A stretch of DNA of 64,000 nt, taken from assembly GCA_026713105.1 (NCBI GenBank), contig JAPOPC010000018.1, positions 62,001 to 126,000 on the forward strand, in the 5' to 3' direction. Made by a program: the position numbers and the translations under genes. Below are positions 35,272 through 44,459 of this stretch, piece after piece (positions within the stretch are counted from its first letter, which is position 1; every line of letters begins with the position of its first letter). The notes under the pieces are model-generated. The model ran no database searches. It had not been told where the DNA came from and saw only the letters and a list, made by a program, of their open reading frames with translations. Source of the DNA: Acidimicrobiaceae bacterium. GTDB lineage: Bacteria; Actinomycetota; Acidimicrobiia; Acidimicrobiales; Poriferisodalaceae.

Positions 35272-36025
35272 ACACTGGCTGTTCGAGCTCGTCGACGCGG
35301 GTGTTGAGGCCGTCGTAGGCGACTGCTCGGAATTGGTAGAGCACGGCGCCGGTGGGGGCGTGGATGAGGTCGCCGCCGATGGGGACCTGCACGACGGGGC
35401 GATCGCTCTCGGGGATGCTGACGAAGCGGGGTGAATCGTCCCGGATCAGCTCGCGCATCGACACGCGATGCACCGAAGCCACTTCTGCGGGATTGGCTAC
35501 CGGTTCTCGGTTGTCCGACAGCCAGAACACGAACGGGCTGATCACGTAGCCCGAGCGGGTTGGGTAGTCGTCGAGCCGGCCGAGCAGGTCGTCGCTGGTG
35601 AGCCGTAGTCCGACTTCTTCGTCGGCTTCCCGCATGGCCGCTTCCAGCGGCGTCTCGCCGGCATCCAGGCGGCCTCCCGGCAGGGCCCATTGGCCGCCGT
35701 GGCCGCGCAGATGCGAACCGCGCCGCGTGAGCAGCACTGCTGCGCCGCCGGCAGTGCCTTCCACGTCTCCGGTCAGCATCGGGTCGTCGGCGGCGCCGGG
35801 AACCGCGGCCAGCATCTCGCGGCGCTCCTCAGCGGTCAAACCGCGGAACGCGGGATCGGCTCCGTGCAGTTCGGCGTCACTGTCCAACACGATCACTGCG
35901 ACTGCGGCGTGCTTGCGGCCCTCACCCGGATGCCGCTGGACGTCGTGTCGGGCCAGGTTCGCCGACAGCCGTTCCCGCAGCGATTCGTCGTGGGCGATCT
36001 CGCCGGTTGACGGTTCAAGCGACAT
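35258..36025 (-). CDS. NUDIX hydrolase (CoA pyrophosphatase-like)
   Basis: 255 aa. The NUDIX box is complete: GGRLDAGETPLEAAMREADE followed by EVGL, matching G-x5-E-x7-R-E-U-x-E-E-x-G-U. Before it lie AAVLLTRRGSHLRGHGGQWA and after it LDDYPTRSGYVISPFVFWL, as in CoA pyrophosphatases of the NudL type, which hydrolyse CoA or acyl-CoA to phosphopantetheine. The N-terminal 90 residues are longer than usual and include an acidic Ala/Glu-rich stretch. Start ATG 36025 is preferred over the in-frame codon at 36148, which overlaps the divergent monooxygenase gene. Confidence 0.82.
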   Translation of the reverse strand: MSLEPSTGEIAHDESLRERLSANLARHDVQRHPGEGRKHAAVAVIVLDSDAELHGADPAFRGLTAEERREMLAAVPGAADDPMLTGDVEGTAGGAAVLLTRRGSHLRGHGGQWALPGGRLDAGETPLEAAMREADEEVGLRLTSDDLLGRLDDYPTRSGYVISPFVFWLSDNREPVANPAEVASVHRVSMRELIRDDSPRFVSIPESDRPVVQVPIGGDLIHAPTGAVLYQFRAVAYDGLNTRVDELEQPVFAWR

Positions 36026-36078
36026 AGCCCGAGAGTCTGGCACCTCGCCCTTACGGCCCGCCGGTAAGCGGGACTCTC

Positions 36079-36084
36079 TACGAT
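36079..36084 (+). promoter_or_regulatory. Predicted -10 box of the NtaA/DszA-type gene
   Basis: TACGAT, 8 nt before GTG 36093, with no Shine-Dalgarno sequence between. It fits a leaderless transcript. Confidence 0.45.
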
Positions 36085-36092
36085 CGCTGGAC

Positions 36093-37448
36093 GTGAACGC
36101 GCAACGCCAGATCGTTTTGGTGGGTTTCCTGCAGGCGCAGAACTGCACGACGATCCCCGCAGCGTGGCGGCATCCGCAAGCCCGGCACGATGTAACCAGC
36201 TTCGACTATTACCGCCACATCGGCGAGGTGCTCGAAGAGGGCTGTTTTGATCTGGGCTTCTTCGATGACCGGCTTGCCATGCCCGACATGTTCGGAGGCG
36301 ACCACCGTCACACCGTGGAGGCCGGCATCCGCTGCGTGAAGCTGGATCCGGTAACGGTGCTCACGGCGATGGGCATGGCAACCAGCAGGCTCGGGCTGGG
36401 CGCCACCTACTCCACGACCTACTACGAGCCGTTCCATGTGGCCCGGGTGTTCGCCACCTTGGACCACCTCACCGGCGGCCGCGCAGCGTGGAACGTCGTC
36501 ACCTCAGTCAACGACAACGAGGCGCGCAACATGGGTCTGGCCCAGGCCCCTGCCCACGACGAGCGCTACGACCGCGCCGACGAGTTCATGGAAGTCGTGC
36601 ACGGCCACTGGGACACCTGGGAGGCCGGCGCCATCGCTGCGGACCGCGACGCTGGGCTCTACGCCCACGGCGACCGGGTGCACCGCCTCGACCACCAGGG
36701 GCAGTGGTTCTCCTCGCGAGGTCCGTTCACCGTGCCGCGCACGCCACAAGGGCATCCGGTGGTCATCCAGGCCGGCCAGAGCGGAAGGGGCACTGCGTTC
36801 GCGGCCCGCTGGGGCGAGCTGCTGTTCGTCAGCCAGGTGCGGCTTGATGCTGCTGTCGAGCATTACGCCGCGGTGAAGTCGCAGATCGCCGAGCTGGGCC
36901 GCGACCCTGACCAGGTGAAGATCACGAACCTCACGTTCCCGGTGGTCGGGCGCACCATGGCCGAGGCGGAAGATCGCCGAGCGGCTTACGACGAGCTGCC
37001 GACGCTGATCGACGACCTGTCCCTGCTGTCGGAGGGGCTGAACTTCGACTTCGCGGCCCGTGATCTCGACGAGCCCCTGTCCGACGATGATCTCGATGCC
37101 ATGACGGGCATCCAGGGCATCCGCAATCAGGTGCTGCAGATCACCGGGCGCGCCAATCCCACCGTGCGCGACTTCGTGCGGATCTCAGGCCGGGGTCGGC
37201 TGGCTCACCCGACCGTGGGCGGGCCGGTCGAGCTGGCCGACTACTTCGAGGAATGGTTCACCGAGCGAGCGGTGGACGGCTTCGTGATCGCCGGCACACA
37301 CATGCCCGGGGCGTTCGAGGACTTCGTCGAGTTGGTCGTGCCCGAGCTGCAGCGGCGTGGCCTGTTCCGAACCGAGTACCGAGGCACGACGCTGCGCGAC
37401 CACCTCGGCTTGCAGGTACCCGAGCCTGGTTCGTGGCGCCTGACCTAG
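36093..37448 (+). CDS. NtaA/SnaA/DszA-type FMN-dependent monooxygenase
   Basis: 451-aa luciferase-family protein of the nitrilotriacetate/dibenzothiophene-sulfone monooxygenase group. It starts QIVLVGFLQAQNCTTIPAAW and carries LEEGCFDLGFFDDRLAMPD, LGATYSTTYYEPFHVARVFA, LDHLTGGRAAWNVVTSVND, GHPVVIQAGQSGRGTAFAAR and IAGTHMPGAFEDFVELVVPE. These enzymes use FMNH2 from a partner reductase and oxidise amines, thioethers or sulfones. No flavin reductase is adjacent. The frame runs on upstream to 35598 antisense to the NUDIX gene; GTG 36093 is the chosen start. Confidence 0.87.
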   Translation: MNAQRQIVLVGFLQAQNCTTIPAAWRHPQARHDVTSFDYYRHIGEVLEEGCFDLGFFDDRLAMPDMFGGDHRHTVEAGIRCVKLDPVTVLTAMGMATSRLGLGATYSTTYYEPFHVARVFATLDHLTGGRAAWNVVTSVNDNEARNMGLAQAPAHDERYDRADEFMEVVHGHWDTWEAGAIAADRDAGLYAHGDRVHRLDHQGQWFSSRGPFTVPRTPQGHPVVIQAGQSGRGTAFAARWGELLFVSQVRLDAAVEHYAAVKSQIAELGRDPDQVKITNLTFPVVGRTMAEAEDRRAAYDELPTLIDDLSLLSEGLNFDFAARDLDEPLSDDDLDAMTGIQGIRNQVLQITGRANPTVRDFVRISGRGRLAHPTVGGPVELADYFEEWFTERAVDGFVIAGTHMPGAFEDFVELVVPELQRRGLFRTEYRGTTLRDHLGLQVPEPGSWRLT

Positions 37449-37462
37449 TCGTCAGCCTGAAT

Positions 37463-37542
37463 TCTGTGCAGAAATGCCGTCGCAGCCGGCTCTTGTGCAC
37501 AGAGAACGCGTCGGCCTTAGGTCTGTGCAGGAATGCCGCCGC
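37463..37542. repeat. Imperfect 21-bp repeat duplicating the deacetylase 3' end
   Basis: tctgtgcagaaatgccgtcgc (split as tctgtgcaga and aatgccgtcgc) at 37463-37483 matches 37522-37542 at 19 of 21 positions. The right copy codes for the last residues of the minus-strand deacetylase (GGIPAQ); the left copy lies beyond its stop codon. Confidence 0.7.
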
Positions 37543-39562
37543 CGAAGCTGCGGGTGTGTGCGGCCAGCTCCCCAGCGGTGGCGGTGTGGATGCTGCCGAG
37601 GGCGGTCACCTCGGACAGGGCGTCGTCGAGGGCTTGGGCCCGGAAAGGCTGGCCCGCCAGCCAGGGACGCAGCGTCAGCATCAGCAGACGCCCTCCTGCC
37701 GGATGCTCTGCGCCGTCGCGGCGCATGCGGGCTGCGGCCTTGGTGACGATCTCGTGCCAGCCGTCCAGTGACACGCGCCGGTGCCACAGTGCGAACTCGT
37801 CGTCGGCCTCGAGGAACAGCGGCACTGACACCATCGGCGCTGCGCCCTGCGGTCCGTGCACTCCTGCCAGCACGCCGTCTGTCGTCATCAGATATGGCTG
37901 CTCGTCGTTGGGCCAATCCAGCACTGCGTCGATCCCGGCCTCTGCCAACAGCGCCGGGGTGCGAAACGACTCGACTCCTTCTGCGGAGAACCACGTCGTT
38001 GGCCGGATGCCCGTCGCAGCCTCGACGGCGTCGATGCTCCGCGCTATCGCGTCCCGCTCTTCGGACTCGGAGTTCCTGGAGGTGACGAGCTGGGTCGCCG
38101 CGATGCCTCGCGCGGCGATCTCGCATCCACGCCCGACGAGGTGTCGTGCCAGCCAGCCGTAGTGCTCCGCGGTCAGCGCGTCGACCGCAACGGTCGCAGC
38201 GACGCCGTGCCGCTCGAGGATGTCCAGCAGGCGAAAGATGCCGACCCGGTGGCCGTATTCGCGGATCGTGAGCTGGGGGTAGTCGGGCGCAGGCAGGCGC
38301 GCCAGCCCGCCGCTGCGGCGGCGCAACGCATAGGCGTCCGGTGGCGGGTCCCACTCGACATGCTCGAGGACGATCACAGCGCCCACTGCGAGCGGGCTGC
38401 GGTTCGGCCATTCGAAGCGGGCACGGCTCGGCAGCGGCGACCAGTCGTAGTAGGGGTGGTCCATGCCGTGTTGGTGATTGGCGGGCCCGAATTCGTAGGA
38501 GACCTGCGCCGCCGGTGTGGCTCGCCGGCTCGAGTCTGAGGTCGCAGAGATGCGCGGCCGAGCCGCCCGGGGCTCCGGCGGCGCCAGCTCGTGGGCGACG
38601 GCGTCGTCGTAGTGATGGTCGAGGTAGTGCTGCGCGATCTGGCTGGCGGTGGTCTGCCACACGTCGTCGTGGCCCATTAGGTAGTCGAGCATCGCCGTGA
38701 GCCCGTCGACCCGGTGCGGCATGCCCATCAGGTACGGGTGCAGCGCCACGCACATCACTCGGCCGCCGGCCGAGTCGTCGGCCTCACGTCGCAGCACATC
38801 GAGCTGGGCACGCGCCATCGCCACGAATTCGTCGGTGTCGTGGTGCTGGGTGAACACCGGCACGTCGTTCAGCTCCATCGAGTACGGCACCGACACGAGT
38901 CGCTGCCCGCCTCGAGTCGCCAGCGGCACGGGCTGATCGTCGTGGAACCAGTCGGCGTGGTAGATCAGCCCCGCTTCGGCCATCAAATCGGGCGTCAGGG
39001 CGGTGTTGGAAACCGCAGGGCCGAGCATGCCCCGCAGCTGCTGACCGGTGTGGCTGCGCAGTGCCTCGATGCACTCGATGTAGAACGCTTGCTCGGCGGT
39101 CTCGTCGATAGAGGAGATGTAGCGCGTGTTGTAGATGCCGTGGGACATGATCTCCCAGCCGCGCTCGACCATGGCTGCGCCGACTTCGGGGTAGTGGTCA
39201 AACACGGCGAGGTTGGTGGAGGCTGTGGCGACGATGCCGTAGCGATCCAGCACCTCGACCATGCGCCAGAAGCCGACGCGGTTGCCGTAGTCGCGATAGC
39301 CGTAGCCCTGTACGTCGGGATGGGGCGAGCGCGTCCAGGTGTTCCGCTGCGGGTCACGCGGCGGAAGGAATTCGTAGTGCTCGACGTTGGGGGCGATCCA
39401 CAACGCCACGCGAGCATCGTTGGGCCACCGGACCCGCGGCCGATCGATGATCGGCAGGTATTTCACGCGGTGCGGCGGCAGGCTGCCCGGCAGCGGTGCG
39501 GTCGGGCCAGAGGCCGCGTTTGCCGAGCTGGCTGCGTCATCCGGATTGGCCGTCTCGTGCAT
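37517..39562 (-). CDS. Double polysaccharide-deacetylase (allantoinase PuuE-like) protein
   Basis: 681 aa made of two NodB-homology/PuuE-like halves. The first (about 30-330) has ALWIAPNVEHYEFLPP, YGYRDYGNRVGFWRMVEVLD, WEIMSHGIYNTRYISSID and VMCVALHPYLMGMPHRVDGL. The second (about 380-680) repeats the order: VIVLEHVEWDPP, TIREYGHRVGIFRLLDILER, CEIAARGIAATQLVTSRN and LLMLTLRPWLAGQPFRAQAL. The His of S-H-G and of L-H-P in the first half are Arg in the second (A-R-G, L-R-P), so the second half has probably lost activity. The family includes cofactor-independent allantoinase and carbohydrate/amide deacetylases. No signal peptide is seen, so it is cytoplasmic. Substrate unassigned. Confidence 0.82.
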   Translation of the reverse strand: MHETANPDDAASSANAASGPTAPLPGSLPPHRVKYLPIIDRPRVRWPNDARVALWIAPNVEHYEFLPPRDPQRNTWTRSPHPDVQGYGYRDYGNRVGFWRMVEVLDRYGIVATASTNLAVFDHYPEVGAAMVERGWEIMSHGIYNTRYISSIDETAEQAFYIECIEALRSHTGQQLRGMLGPAVSNTALTPDLMAEAGLIYHADWFHDDQPVPLATRGGQRLVSVPYSMELNDVPVFTQHHDTDEFVAMARAQLDVLRREADDSAGGRVMCVALHPYLMGMPHRVDGLTAMLDYLMGHDDVWQTTASQIAQHYLDHHYDDAVAHELAPPEPRAARPRISATSDSSRRATPAAQVSYEFGPANHQHGMDHPYYDWSPLPSRARFEWPNRSPLAVGAVIVLEHVEWDPPPDAYALRRRSGGLARLPAPDYPQLTIREYGHRVGIFRLLDILERHGVAATVAVDALTAEHYGWLARHLVGRGCEIAARGIAATQLVTSRNSESEERDAIARSIDAVEAATGIRPTTWFSAEGVESFRTPALLAEAGIDAVLDWPNDEQPYLMTTDGVLAGVHGPQGAAPMVSVPLFLEADDEFALWHRRVSLDGWHEIVTKAAARMRRDGAEHPAGGRLLMLTLRPWLAGQPFRAQALDDALSEVTALGSIHTATAGELAAHTRSFGGGIPAQT

Positions 39563-39612
39563 GCGCCGACGCTAGAGCAGCCGGCACTCGCCTTCCGTGG
39601 ACGCGATGGACA

Positions 39613-39618
39613 TAACAT
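39613..39618 (+). promoter_or_regulatory. Predicted -10 box of the first membrane-protein gene
   Basis: TAACAT, 6 nt before ATG 39625, fitting a leaderless transcript. Confidence 0.45.
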
Positions 39619-39624
39619 CGAGCC

Positions 39625-40581
39625 ATGGCAGGAGACAGAATGCGACCCCGACCTGCTCTGCCGCCGGGAGTCGAGCGGCCCCAATGGCATCACCGACCGC
39701 TCGCGCCCGGTGAGCTGCGACGGATCCCCGATCTCGTCCGTGATTCGTTGTCGCTCATCGGCCGGCGTTGGCGGCCGTTCGCAGAATTCACTCTCATTGG
39801 CGTCGCGGGCTACCTCGTGGCGTTCATCATGCTCTTTCTGGGCTTGAACGCACTGTTCGGTGGCCAGTTCTTCTCCAAGATCTCCGAGTTGACTGACCCG
39901 ACGGCTGAGTTAGTGGTCGACTTTGACGCCTGGCTCAAGTCGTTCGATGTCACCCCGACAACCGGAGCGATCGTCTTGCTCTTCGCCTTCGGCTTGGCGT
40001 GCTGCTTGGGCTTCCTGGTGCAAGACATCGCCATCACTCTCATGGCGCTCGACGACGTCCAGGGGCAACCCGGCAACTTCGGTGAGACACTCGCGACCTC
40101 CATCCGGCGGATGCCCAAGATCTTCGCCCTCTCCGTCGGAATAGGCCTGGTCGTTGGCTTGGCGGGGTGCGGTATCGGTGCCCTGCTGCTGTGGCTCGCA
40201 CTGCCCCTCGGGATCCTCTGGCTTCTGGGGACCTGGGCGGCATTAGTGGTCTTCTTCCCGCTGTTGACCATCTACTTCGTGATGGCCTACGTCGAGCCCC
40301 GCATTCCCTCGCCCCGTCGCTGGTGGCGGCTGATTCGTGGTCGCAAGGCGGCAATCTGGGGACGGGTCATGCTGTTGGGGATAGCGGCCAATGTCGTCGG
40401 TTTCGGGCTTGCTGCGGGGTTGGGTGCGCTGCCACTGCCGGCCTTGTACGGCGACCTCGTCATCAACGCCGTCGTCTTCCCGCTCACTTTCGTGCTGAGT
40501 GCGGTTGTGCACTTGCTGATGTACGCCGATCTCATCACCCAGGACGACGCGGCCCCGCTGGAGGCCGACTCTTTGGGCTGA
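39625..40581 (+). CDS. Multi-pass membrane protein, tandem paralogue 1
   Basis: 318 aa with about six hydrophobic segments (near 55-80, 112-138, 170-186, 190-222, 245-270 and 275-300) and a basic N-terminus. A conserved block FVMAYVEPRIPSPRRWWRLI plus AAIWGRVMLLG recurs in the next gene as FVMAYLEPGFPSFPRWWRLL plus AATWGRSSLIV. An internal L-x-A-L-D-D-V block (ITLMALDDVQGQ / FSLVALDDVEGR) is also shared. No transporter or enzyme motif is seen; the layout recalls glycerophosphodiesterase-type membrane domains. Function unknown. Confidence 0.75.
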   Translation: MAGDRMRPRPALPPGVERPQWHHRPLAPGELRRIPDLVRDSLSLIGRRWRPFAEFTLIGVAGYLVAFIMLFLGLNALFGGQFFSKISELTDPTAELVVDFDAWLKSFDVTPTTGAIVLLFAFGLACCLGFLVQDIAITLMALDDVQGQPGNFGETLATSIRRMPKIFALSVGIGLVVGLAGCGIGALLLWLALPLGILWLLGTWAALVVFFPLLTIYFVMAYVEPRIPSPRRWWRLIRGRKAAIWGRVMLLGIAANVVGFGLAAGLGALPLPALYGDLVINAVVFPLTFVLSAVVHLLMYADLITQDDAAPLEADSLG

Positions 40582-40746
40582 CTCCAGCGGCCCAGTCTCG
40601 ATCCAGCGACACCGGTTGCTGGCTCATCTGCTGGCTAGCTTCGGCCCGTGCCATTGGGGAGGCCACCGCAGCCGGAGATGCCGCATCCCCCTGACGTCGT
40701 TGGGCTTGTACTTCGCGGCGGCATGACTGCTCTGCAGCGGCACGCC

Positions 40747-40752
40747 TAGCAT
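40747..40752 (+). promoter_or_regulatory. Predicted -10 box of the second membrane-protein gene
   Basis: TAGCAT, 6 nt before GTG 40759, fitting a leaderless transcript separate from the first paralogue. Confidence 0.4.
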
Positions 40753-40758
40753 CTCCCC

Positions 40759-41772
40759 GTGGCAGTTGGCGACGGGCGGCACCGGTCCATACCGGCACTG
40801 ATCGGTGACACGTTCAACGTGGTGGGCCGGCGCTTTCGCGAGATCGCGGTCATCGCCATCGTCGCCGCTGCGGTGGCGGTCGTCTCGGTAGCTGGGTTCA
40901 CGACGGCTCTTGACATCGTCAACGAAGAAATCCTCGAGAACCCCAGGTTTGAAGAGTTCATGGACCTGGCAGCGGGCGAGGACAGCGTCGAGGTCGACCC
41001 GGAGGCCGTCGGTTTGTCGGAGGACGATCTCGCCGAGTGGACGCCGGTGAACAGCGATGAGGTCCGCGTGGTCCGGCTCAACACCGAAGATGCCCGACTC
41101 GAGGCTTGGGAGGCGTTCACCGAATCTGTCGACGGGGATCGGTTGGTCAATGCGGCGCTGCTGGTCGCGGCGGGTGTGCTGGTCTCGCTGCTCGGCTGGG
41201 CGACGACCATCGCCTTCTCGCTGGTTGCACTGGATGACGTCGAGGGCCGCTTCTCAACGGTCGGAGGCTCACTGCGGAACGGGCTTGCACGAGTGCCGAA
41301 GGCCATCCTGCTGTCGATCGTCTACTTCGCAGTATTTCTCATCTTGCTGATTGCACTCGGCATTGCGATGTTCGTATTGTCCTTCATGCATCTGTACTTG
41401 GGCCTTACCGCTTTCGTCGTCGGGATCGTGGTGGCCTTCGTGTACTTCATGCCACTGATCCAGATGCACTTCGTGATGGCATATCTGGAGCCGGGATTCC
41501 CCTCCTTCCCCCGCTGGTGGCGACTGCTCGCGGGGAACCTGGCAGCCACGTGGGGGCGTTCGTCGTTGATCGTCCTGGCGAACATCGCAGTCGGATTGAT
41601 CCTGTGGCTTGGCTTGCTTGCACTGCCGAGCCCATACGGGGACTTCATTTCGAACGCGATCGCTGGACCCATTCTCGGTGCGCTGACAGCGATTGCGTTT
41701 ACGTTGATGTATGCGGACCTGTCAGGCCGGTCACGGCCGGATGTGGAGGAGTGGCCGGAACTGGGCGGATGA
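40759..41772 (+). CDS. Multi-pass membrane protein, tandem paralogue 2
   Basis: 337 aa. It shares its overall topology and two sequence blocks with the preceding gene (see 39625). It differs by an acidic extracytoplasmic-type loop of about 75 residues between the first two membrane segments (EEILENPRFEEFMDLAAGED and onward), which is shorter in paralogue 1. Start GTG 40759 follows a TAGCAT box. The acidic loop could bind cations or a partner, but there is no direct evidence. The 177 bp between the two genes holds no other feature I can recognise. Confidence 0.72.
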   Translation: MAVGDGRHRSIPALIGDTFNVVGRRFREIAVIAIVAAAVAVVSVAGFTTALDIVNEEILENPRFEEFMDLAAGEDSVEVDPEAVGLSEDDLAEWTPVNSDEVRVVRLNTEDARLEAWEAFTESVDGDRLVNAALLVAAGVLVSLLGWATTIAFSLVALDDVEGRFSTVGGSLRNGLARVPKAILLSIVYFAVFLILLIALGIAMFVLSFMHLYLGLTAFVVGIVVAFVYFMPLIQMHFVMAYLEPGFPSFPRWWRLLAGNLAATWGRSSLIVLANIAVGLILWLGLLALPSPYGDFISNAIAGPILGALTAIAFTLMYADLSGRSRPDVEEWPELGG

Positions 41773-41872
41773 GCGTCGCCAGTGCGGTCTGCGGGCGTGC
41801 ATTGAGGCGGAATCGGATAACGCCGCTGCTCCCTCGGCAAGTCACCGCCGGCGGGCGTGCTGAAATGTGCCC

Positions 41873-44410
41873 ATGAGTGGGGAAACGAACACGGATGTAC
41901 ATGGGGTGCTGGCTGACTACCGCGTCATCGACCTGACCGACGAGCGCGGCCACCTGGCCGGGTTGATCTGGGCCCAGATGGGCGCCGACGTGATTGCGAT
42001 CGAGCCACCCGAGGGCTCGTCGGCGCGCCGGCTGGGGCCATTCGCGGGCGACGTCGAAGATCCAGGGCGCTCGTTGCACCATTGGTCCTACAACCGGGGA
42101 AAGCGCAGCGTGGTGCTGGATCTGCGCACCTCCGAGGGCGTCGACTGCGCCAAAGCGCTCATCGCCGGCGCGGACGTCGTGTTCGAGTCGTTCGACCCTG
42201 GCGAGGCTGAGGGTCTCGGCCTGGGCCGCGACGTGCTCGCGGAGCTCAACCCGGCCTTGATTCATGTCTCGATCACTGCGTTCGGCAGTGATGGCCCGAA
42301 AGCCAATTGGACCCATTCGGACTTGGCATTGCAGGCCTCAGCGGTGAACATGGCGATCACCGGCGACGCGGACCGGGCGCCGCTTCGCGCAGGCGGCACG
42401 CTTCCGCAGGCGTTCCACAACGCGGCATCCGAAGGCGCCGGAGCGGCGCTGATTGCCATGTGGGACCGTCAGACCCGCTCGGGGCTGGGCCAGCACATCG
42501 ACACGTCCGCCCAGCGGTCCATGAGCCAGGCCTCCATGTCGTCCACGCTCAACACGTCGGTGAATGCGACCGTGACTCAGCGCATCGCCGGCGGCGCCAG
42601 CCTGCAGGGCATCGACATACAGCTCATGTGGCCGTGTGCCGACGGGCATGCCTCGGTGACGTTCCTGTTCGGACCGGGTTTCCGAGCATTCACCGAGAAC
42701 CTCATGGCCTGGGTGCACGAGGAAGGCTTCTGCGACGAGGCCACGCGGGACAAGAACTGGACCGAGTACGCCATGATGCTGCTCGACGGTCGCGAGCCCG
42801 TCTCCGAATACGAGCGGGTCAAGGGGATCCTCACCGATTTCTTCGCCACCAAGACCAAGGCCGAGCTGCTGGACGCGGCGATGACCCGGCGGGTGCTCAT
42901 CACGCCGGTGTGGAACACCGGCGAGGTAGTGGATTCCCATCAGCTCGCCTTTCGTGGGTACTGGGAGGACGTCGATCACAGCGATGTCGTGTCTGACAGC
43001 GACGCTGGTTCATTCGATCCTGCGGCAATTCGCTATCCGGGCGCATTCGCGAAGTTCACCGAGACTCCGCTGGCGAAACTGGGCCGCGCCCCGAGGTTGG
43101 GAGAGCACACCGACGAGGTTTTGGCCGATCTGGACGCCGCAAAGCGCCTGCCGGCAGTACCCGCTGCTATCGCTCCGGTGGCCCATACTTCGCCGCCGCT
43201 TGAGGGCGTCAAGGTGCTCGACTTCATGTGGGCGATGGCCGGCCCGGCGGCTTCGAGGGTCCTGGCCGACTACGGCGCCGACGTGATCCGTGTCGAATCA
43301 GCGAACAAGCTCGATGCGATTCGGTCGATCCAGCCGTTCCACGACGATGTCGGCGATCCCGACGGCTCGGCGCTGTTCAGCAATCTGAACGCCGGCAAGC
43401 GCGGCTTGGCGCTGGACATGTCAAAGCCCGAAGCGATGGAGGTCATCTGGGACCTCATCGACTGGGCAGACGTGATCCTGGAGTCGTTCTCGCCCAAGGC
43501 GATGGCCGGTTGGGGCATGGGCTGGGAACAAGTGCGTGAGCGCCGCCCCGACATGGTGATGGCGTCGAGCTGCCTGATGGGCCAGACCGGACCGCTTGCG
43601 CTGCTTGCCGGCTTCGGAACCATGGCCGCAGCGATCTCCGGCTTCTTCTATCCGGTCGGTTGGCCCGATCGGGCGCCGGCGGGGCCGTTCGCCGCGTACA
43701 CCGACTACACGTCGCCGCGCTGGCTGGTGGCCGCTGTGATGGGGGCGCTTGAGCACAAGCGCCAGACCGGCCGCGGCCAGTACGTCGACATGTCCCAGGC
43801 TGAGGCGGCGCTGCACCTGATGGGGCCTGCATTGCTTGAGCGCACCACCAACGGGCGCATCTGGGAGGCGGCGGGCAACCGCGATCTGGTGTTCGCGCCG
43901 CAGGGTGCGTACCAAACCGCAGCGGGAGGCCCTGCTGGGGACGACTTCGACGACAACTGGATCGCGATCTCCTGCGTCGACGACGGCCAATGGGCTGCGC
44001 TGGCCGCCGCGATGGGTCGTGATGACCTGGCGTCGCTGAGCACCGGCGAGCGCCATGCGCGCCACGACGAACTCGACGAGATCATCTCGGCGTGGACCCG
44101 GGGACGTGACGGCTACGAGCTGATGGCTGAGCTGCAGGCGGCTGGCATCGCGGCGCACATCGTGCAGAACTCGCCGGAGTTCACCATCGACCCGCAGCTC
44201 GTCCACCGCCAGTTTCTCGTCGAGGTCGACCACGGCAAGCAGGGCACGACGACGGTGGAGAACACCCGGTTCGTGCTGTCGCGCACACCGGCATCGGTGA
44301 CCTATGGCGGCCCGACGCTCGGCGAGCACAGCTTCGAGGTGCTGACCGAGACGCTCGTCTATGACGGCGACCGCATTGCCGAGCTGGCCGTAGCCGAGCT
44401 CTTGGAGTAG
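41873..44410 (+). CDS. Double-domain CaiB/BaiF CoA-transferase, tandem paralogue 1
   Basis: 845 aa holding two class III CoA-transferase domains. The first (about 12-410) has DLTDERGHLAGLIWAQMGAD, NRGKRSVVLDLRT, SITAFGSDGPK and SGLGQHIDTSAQRSM. The second (about 440-845) has VLDFMWAMAGPAASRVLADY, NAGKRGLALDMSK, ASSCLMGQTGPLALLAGFG and GRGQYVDMSQAEAAL. The Asp that forms the acyl anhydride in this family (G-Q-x-[IV]-D) is present in both halves. The enzyme would move CoA between carboxylic acids; substrates unknown. TGAAAT lies 6 nt before ATG 41873. A near-identical-length paralogue follows. Confidence 0.87.
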   Translation: MSGETNTDVHGVLADYRVIDLTDERGHLAGLIWAQMGADVIAIEPPEGSSARRLGPFAGDVEDPGRSLHHWSYNRGKRSVVLDLRTSEGVDCAKALIAGADVVFESFDPGEAEGLGLGRDVLAELNPALIHVSITAFGSDGPKANWTHSDLALQASAVNMAITGDADRAPLRAGGTLPQAFHNAASEGAGAALIAMWDRQTRSGLGQHIDTSAQRSMSQASMSSTLNTSVNATVTQRIAGGASLQGIDIQLMWPCADGHASVTFLFGPGFRAFTENLMAWVHEEGFCDEATRDKNWTEYAMMLLDGREPVSEYERVKGILTDFFATKTKAELLDAAMTRRVLITPVWNTGEVVDSHQLAFRGYWEDVDHSDVVSDSDAGSFDPAAIRYPGAFAKFTETPLAKLGRAPRLGEHTDEVLADLDAAKRLPAVPAAIAPVAHTSPPLEGVKVLDFMWAMAGPAASRVLADYGADVIRVESANKLDAIRSIQPFHDDVGDPDGSALFSNLNAGKRGLALDMSKPEAMEVIWDLIDWADVILESFSPKAMAGWGMGWEQVRERRPDMVMASSCLMGQTGPLALLAGFGTMAAAISGFFYPVGWPDRAPAGPFAAYTDYTSPRWLVAAVMGALEHKRQTGRGQYVDMSQAEAALHLMGPALLERTTNGRIWEAAGNRDLVFAPQGAYQTAAGGPAGDDFDDNWIAISCVDDGQWAALAAAMGRDDLASLSTGERHARHDELDEIISAWTRGRDGYELMAELQAAGIAAHIVQNSPEFTIDPQLVHRQFLVEVDHGKQGTTTVENTRFVLSRTPASVTYGGPTLGEHSFEVLTETLVYDGDRIAELAVAELLE

Positions 44411-44459
44411 CGCTTCGGCCGTCACAGACGGCTGTGCGCAGCCGTGGTGAAATGTGCGG

